Below, piece after piece: positions 58,730 through 64,000 of a stretch of DNA of 64,000 bases. Position 1 is the stretch's first letter; each line of letters begins with the position of its first letter. A program made the translations under genes and the position numbers. Origin of the DNA: Chrysomallon squamiferum (lineage: Eukaryota; Mollusca; Gastropoda; Neomphalida; Peltospiridae); the NCBI GenBank assembly GCA_012295275.1, contig CM022666.1:3045616-3109615 (forward strand), in the 5' to 3' direction. The notes under the pieces were generated by a model. That model saw only the letters and a program-made list of their open reading frames with translations. It made no database searches and was not told the DNA's origin.

Positions 58730-59335
58730 TCCTACATCTTGAACCTGTGCACACATGAAGACAACTGGTCACTTGAAGCTTCGTCGAAACGCACAAGTCG
58801 CTTCGGGTTTAAACAATTAGGTATCATCGGTCGGTCAATCGAATACTCATTATCAAAAATTGTTTTCGCTTTCTCTAGATCTGCGTTCACGTATTTCTTG
58901 AGGTTGATAATGACATTGATCTTTCAAACTCGGGCTAATTACGCTGTAAAAGACAACAATTACTGCTTGCCGCGTTTCTCTCAAGTGGCTTAATGCGCAT
59001 GGACAACTGATTTTCGTATCAGATTATCGATACTAGCATTAGAACGTCCAGAGTGATCGAAACCACCTGGTGGCGCACGGAAAAGAAGACGCTCTTACTT
59101 CGGGAATACATTTTAATTAAACGAGGCAAAATTTCGTCTTTTTCGGCTTTTCCTCCATTTTTTTTTATAGAGCACTTCGGAAACTAATTTCTCCGAGCAA
59201 GCGAGATATCGACGTTTTTCTTTCGTGAAATTGAAATTCTGTTGCGCAGAAAATACTTTAAAGATAAACAGTTTGTACAGTACACTTTACTGGAACGACC
59301 CCCACTTTACGAGATTTCAGTTTAATTACCTGGAT
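58730..59335. promoter_or_regulatory. Complex non-repetitive island, possible cis-regulatory module
   Basis: About 600 bp of balanced composition with many CpGs stand out from the surrounding repeats. Homeodomain-type cores (GCTAATTACG, TTTTAATTAAACG), GATAATGACA and ACCTGGTGGCGCAC (CTCF-like) are visible. An 84-residue open frame at 58739-58993 has no recognisable domain or splice partners, so I do not call it a gene. Confidence 0.4.
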
Positions 59336-59648
59336 TTTATTTATTGTATATTTTGAAAATAATTCTAGTAATAATGTATCTAACATATGTGAACATAATG
59401 TTAACATTAATACACTTTTTAAAGTTTATTTATTTATTTATTTGGAATTTAAAAATGATACGTTTTAATTTAAAGTCCACAATGATAGTTTACATCAATA
59501 TTATCATCATCATCACTATGTTCTTCATGATCATCATCATCGTCAACATTATCATCATCATCATCATCATCATAATTAATCATATTAATATGATTTTTCA
59601 GTCTATCATTTATCGTCTTCGGATTTAGAATTGATGATTAGAAAAAAC

Positions 59649-59651
<3 letters not shown>

Positions 59652-59730
<79 letters not shown>
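59652..59730. repeat. (CT)n microsatellite
   Basis: About 39 CT units lie between two non-repetitive islands. Confidence 0.97.
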
Positions 59731-59734
<4 letters not shown>

Positions 59735-59994
59735 GGTGAAACAATCGCTAATCTGTCTGATTGTAAATTGTTTCTTTGTGCATGTCAAAATACGTGAACG
59801 AAAAACAGCTTCTGTTTGTCTCTTATCTCTGAGCTCTTTAGTCGCATATTTCTTCTTCTTCTTCTTCGAGTTGTCTATCTCTATTTCTGAACTAAGAAGG
59901 TTAATAAGATTTACTGAGCTTCCTTTTGTCTCTTACTAACCTAAAATAAAATTTACATTTTCGTTCATTGCGTTTTATCCCTTCTGGCAATCCT

Positions 59995-60002
59995 TGACGT
60001 CA
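59995..60002. promoter_or_regulatory. Perfect CRE palindrome
   Basis: TGACGTCA lies in a non-repetitive stretch (TCCTTGACGTCAACTGTC) that also holds CTTCCGCCATG. Motif match only. Confidence 0.35.
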
Positions 60003-60352
60003 ACTGTCTTCCGCCATGCCTCTAAGGGAAACTACTCTAATTGAATTAGACATTTTGAATGCGTAAATAACAATGTCTAAGTAGGGGTTAATGCGTGTAT
60101 TTCTCAGATAAGAAAGGAAGGAGAAGAGGTTATTCACTTTTGCCATTTTGTTTTTGTTTTTCTCATTTCCATTCAATTTCTTTTTTATGTTAATTTTTTT
60201 TTTTTTTTTTTTTTAAATTATGTAATGATTTATTTTATTTTATTTTATTTTTTAAAATGTCTTTATATGTAAAATGTAAAATGTAAAATAATATTTCTGA
60301 TACAGACCGACTTCATTTTTCAGTGTATGTGTATCTGTGTATGCTTGTGCGC

Positions 60353-60363
<11 letters not shown>

Positions 60364-60433
<70 letters not shown>
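60364..60433. repeat. Compound (GT)n(AT)n(AG)n microsatellite
   Basis: Three dinucleotide runs are joined head to tail. Long open frames on both strands here are repeat translations. Confidence 0.95.
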
Positions 60434-60435
<2 letters not shown>

Positions 60436-60689
60436 ACAGACACGCACACACACGCACATATGGACAGAACCACAGAAAAACACATAAAAACATATACTGA
60501 TAGAAAGAAAAAAAAATGAATGAAAGTAGATAAATGGATAGTAAAATAGCTAGGTGTTTCTGACAGGAGGAAGAAAGGAAAACCGATAGAGAGACAGAAA
60601 CAGGCAGACAGAGAGACAGAACGACGGGATCTAAGACTGAGACTACTGCAGACGTTATTTCCACACAGTCTGACAGGCACACATTTCTG

Positions 60690-60990
60690 ACACGACTCTG
60701 TAATGTCCGAGCGGTCAGTTTATTTGGTCATTAGCTGGCGAAGACCGCGTAATGACATTACGACAAGAGAACACGAACTGGACAGCGATTCGCGTAATCA
60801 ATATCGTAAAACCAAGACTGAGATGGAAATGATAGCCATTTCGCTTGACCATAATAGAAATCTTCTAGTGCTTGGTAATCACGGTCAATTTCGAATACAC
60901 AAAAACTCAAGTTAAAATTTTTCCTGGCTGTCACGGGTCTGTTCAGTTCGATCGTCTGAAAGCTCAGAAAAAAAAAAAAAAAACGTAATG
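60690..60990. promoter_or_regulatory. Complex non-repetitive island
   Basis: CpG-containing sequence with GCGTAATGACATTACG (an imperfect palindrome), GATTCGCGTAATCAATATCG and GGTCATTAGC motifs, typical of homeodomain or bZIP binding. The 70-residue open frame inside it has no recognisable domain. Confidence 0.35.
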
Positions 60991-61929
60991 TAATGAAGGG
61001 AGGTAATTTCAGGGTTCTTCAAACGTAATCTCTATTAAAGGGGAGGTAAATTTAGGATTCTTCAAAGTTACAGGGAATTGGTCGCCAATTTTTGTTGCGG
61101 TGATTACAGGCTTCATTCTGTCTTGTTTCAACAGTCTGGGAAAGTTTTCGTGTTAGGTTTAGTGGTAAAGGATAAAGAGGAGGAATTTTCTGAAAAAAAA
61201 AAAATAAGAATTTGGATTGAAAAAAAAAGTTTAAATGTTTATGAGTTTGGTCTATACAATGTAATCAGTTTTAATAAAGCGTACATTTTATATATATATG
61301 TACGTGTGTGTGTGTATGTGTGTTATGTAGACGGATATATATATTTCGATTGTCAAAATATAGCCAAGATTTGAATATTTTGTATTTTACTGCACACACG
61401 TTTGTTTTTCCCTGTGAATGTATACGCAAAAGTTAGAAAAATTTAACTTTTATTAAATAACTTAGAATACTGTTTTCTTATATTTCAGTTAATTAGCTTT
61501 ACTGACCTGTTTATGTATGTAATGTATGTATGAATGTATGTATGTATATGTATATATATTTAAGAATATATGTATGCGTGTATGTCGGTATTGTGTGACT
61601 GTGTGTTGTCTGCATATATGTATTTCAGCTCATAAACCATCCATTCATCTATATATATATCTGTCGCTCTACCTGTCTTTGTGCAAATGTATCTATTTGT
61701 TGATCTGTCAGATTATCTATCTGTTAGCTGTGTTTTTCTCTGTCTGTCTGTCGGTGTATATGTCTGAGTAACTACTTATCTATTTACCTACCTATCTACT
61801 GTCAGTCAGTTTGTCTTTCTGTCTATCTATCTATCTATTTGTCTCTATCTGTGTCTCAATTTGTCTGTCTATTTATATATCTGTATTCTATCTTCACATG
61901 CCTCAAACTGTGTTTACAAAACGTAATTA

Positions 61930-62400
61930 ATTTTATTCGCTTTATCAGTCGGTTAAACTGGAGAATCATTCCACTGTACTCGCTACAGCTGGAGCACGAC
62001 CTCTGTCTGGGGTCAAGGTCAAACGGGCTTAATTAAGAAAACTCGATCACTGTCGCCACGAAAGATGGAAGAAAATAACGAAATTGAGGATGTCCGAAGA
62101 TGGTCAATATTAAATTAATATCCAGTAAACATGCCAGACAATCCATTTATCCACTGCTCCTGTCTCTCGTATTGATTGAAGGTTACGAGTTTCTCCGGAG
62201 CCTTCGGAATTAACGACGCCAGCCGAACGAGCACCGACCAATCGTAGAGCTCTGCCGAGATTTGTTCGTCCAATAAAACCGCTTGATCGGGTCAGTCGTT
62301 GCAAATCCGCACGACCCCGAGAAATCAGAATGTCTTAATCGTGGACAAATCTGACGATAATGTCCCCAAATGGATTGCTGGCAAAATATCCGATGACCGT
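61930..62400. promoter_or_regulatory. Complex non-repetitive island
   Basis: About 470 bp with GGGGTCAAGGTCAAACGG (nuclear-receptor-like direct repeat), GGCTTAATTAAGA (homeodomain), CCAATAAAACCGC (Hox-like) and CCCCAAATGGATT (CArG-like). Open frames at 62110-62485 on the minus strand are short, overlapping and without recognisable domains. It is plausibly a developmental enhancer of a gene outside the window. Confidence 0.4.
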
Positions 62401-62970
62401 ATATATATGATTTGTTTTTAAGTTGTTTTTTTTTTTTCGTTCTTATGATTTTTTTTTTTTTTTGCAGGTGGGTTTTCATGTTCATTCTGATTTCTTTCTT
62501 AGAAGAGTATTTAATGGGTTTTGGGAAGATAATTATCTTTGATAAAGCAAATGATAAAGTAAATTATCTGTAATTAAGTAAATCCATGAGAAATATATAC
62601 TATAATTAAAAATTAGCTGAACACTGAGGTGAAATTAATAAAAGTACAAGGTGCAGAGTCAGAATTGACAAAAAAAAGAAGAGATTCTGCTTTCTCCTGT
62701 ATATCGGTATATCAATATATCTATATCTATATCTATATCTATATAAACTTTAAACAAAAAGCAAGAAATCCTATTATTTATCCAGACTGACAATGTTAGA
62801 CAAACGAAGAGACTCAGGAGACAATAACAGAAAATTATTTAGACAGATGACTAGATAACAGATAAGGAGAAATGGAAAATGGACCAAACAGAGTCAAAGA
62901 TAAACGGATAAACTGGCAGGCCAATAGAAAAAGAAAAGAACGAAATATAGCTTAATAATCGAAGAGAAAC

Positions 62971-62974
<4 letters not shown>

Positions 62975-63064
<90 letters not shown>
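62975..63064. repeat. (GA)n microsatellite
   Basis: About 45 GA units. Confidence 0.97.
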
Positions 63065-63066
<2 letters not shown>

Positions 63067-64000
63067 GAAATATAAAGACTTTTCATTTTGTATAAATTAT
63101 CGACTTCTACTGCAGAATGTTTATCCCGTATAACATTCTATATATAGTCTCATTTAAATGTAAATTTAGAAAATAAATTACTAACGACAATATCATCCTT
63201 TCCCGCGCAGTGTCATTTAAACGTCTGCCGTATTTTCAAAATGGCCGCTCTGAGACGTTTCTTTCTTCTTCTACGGTTTTGTCTTTTTCTTCTGTAGAAA
63301 GGAGAGAGAGAAATTTTTTTTTAGTGGAAACTTCATTTTAAGAAAGACATACATCCATCCAGTGATGTAAATTGAAAAATCGAGTCACAATGTCTTACAA
63401 AATTTCTTTTTTAGGTTTCGTTTTAAATCCCTCTCCACTCATATTGATTTTCAATGAGACCAAAAAGATTGAGTGATTTTGTTGTGGGAAATATCTCCTA
63501 AGAGGGCTGTATATTTTGTTTTAGTCTGCTATTTGATCTCGACAAGACGAAAGACAGTACGCAGAGCAAAGAATAAAAAATGAAAATGGAGAGAGAATTC
63601 GTGAAAAGTCAATTTTTCAGAAGATTAAAAACGTTCAATAGATTTCTGTCGTTTCCTTGTAAGAGTAAATTTTTATTTTTGTTACTTAGTACAGTTTGGG
63701 CACGCACAAATACTGCATTCTGAGTGAAAGAGATAGAAATAGAGATAGACAGGTTTCTTTCGTTCTCTCTCTCTCTCTGTACAGATATATACATAGAAAA
63801 AGAGAGAGAGAAATAGAGAGAGAGAGGAAGACAGGGAGAAAGAGAAGAAAAAAAAGAGAAAGAGTAAGACAGATAATAAAAAGTAACAAGAAAAATAAAC
63901 TTATAAATACATGTAATATTTGCTCTTATTATTTGTTTAATTCTTGTTTTTGTTTTTTCAAAACAGATAAACTAATGAACATCAGACATTCTGTTTATCA
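63065..64000. other. Right edge of the window
   Basis: AT- and GA-rich sequence. A small CpG-containing patch at 63200-63290 has CAAAATGGCCGCT, a YY1-like and Kozak-like context that opens only an 18-residue frame. No gene is supported. Confidence 0.5.

Noticed and set aside
58739-58993. 84-residue frame in a complex island
   Set aside because: No recognisable domain, no splice partners and no close homologue that I recognise; the island looks regulatory rather than coding.
62110-62485. Two overlapping minus-strand frames (64 and 91 residues)
   Set aside because: Short, overlapping, with an A/K-rich end from a poly-T tract and no family signature.
63240-63297. ATG in CAAAATGGCCGCT followed by an 18-residue hydrophobic frame
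   Set aside because: It stops at TAG without a donor. It is better read as a YY1-like motif or chance.

Overview
The window is eukaryotic nuclear DNA from an animal. It is very AT-rich, every multi-exon gene has GT-AG introns, and the non-coding part is saturated with di-, tri- and tetranucleotide repeats. The receptor gene belongs to a class A GPCR type that is expanded in molluscs, annelids and brachiopods. A lophotrochozoan, most likely a mollusc, is therefore the best guess; the species cannot be read from the sequence.

Four protein genes can be supported. (1) SUCLA2, + strand, 330-7080: the ADP-forming succinyl-CoA ligase beta subunit, with its 5' exons outside the window. (2) A single-exon class A GPCR, - strand, 14407-12819. 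(3) A group I p21-activated kinase (PAK), + strand, 20657-27717, complete in 14 coding exons. (4) COG3, Golgi tethering complex subunit 3, - strand, 56596 to about 37673, in 20 exons. SUCLA2 and the receptor are convergent, the receptor and PAK divergent, PAK and COG3 convergent. The four do not form a pathway: one mitochondrial enzyme, one membrane receptor, one Rac/Cdc42 effector kinase and one Golgi trafficking factor.

Between genes: 7.1-12.5 kb holds the SUCLA2 3' region, two degenerate minisatellites and pieces of a MITE-like inverted-repeat family. 14.4-20.6 kb has promoter-like islands and a probable non-coding PAK exon. 27.7-37.5 kb is PAK 3' UTR and AT-rich spacer. 56.6-64 kb has no recognisable gene but contains several complex, CpG-containing islands that look like cis-regulatory DNA among microsatellites.

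Three results stand out. First, exon/intron boundaries are tandemly duplicated at five places in three genes, leaving decoy splice sites next to the real ones. Second, SUCLA2, the receptor and COG3 each carry small frame-breaking indels against otherwise intact conserved sequence, several in homopolymers, which suggests residual assembly errors. Third, COG3 has an in-frame 45-bp candidate cassette exon, a cluster of tRNA-SINE-like copies in its 7.3-kb intron, and a last exon that abuts a (CA)n microsatellite. I found no prokaryotic-type system, CRISPR array, virus or autonomous transposon.
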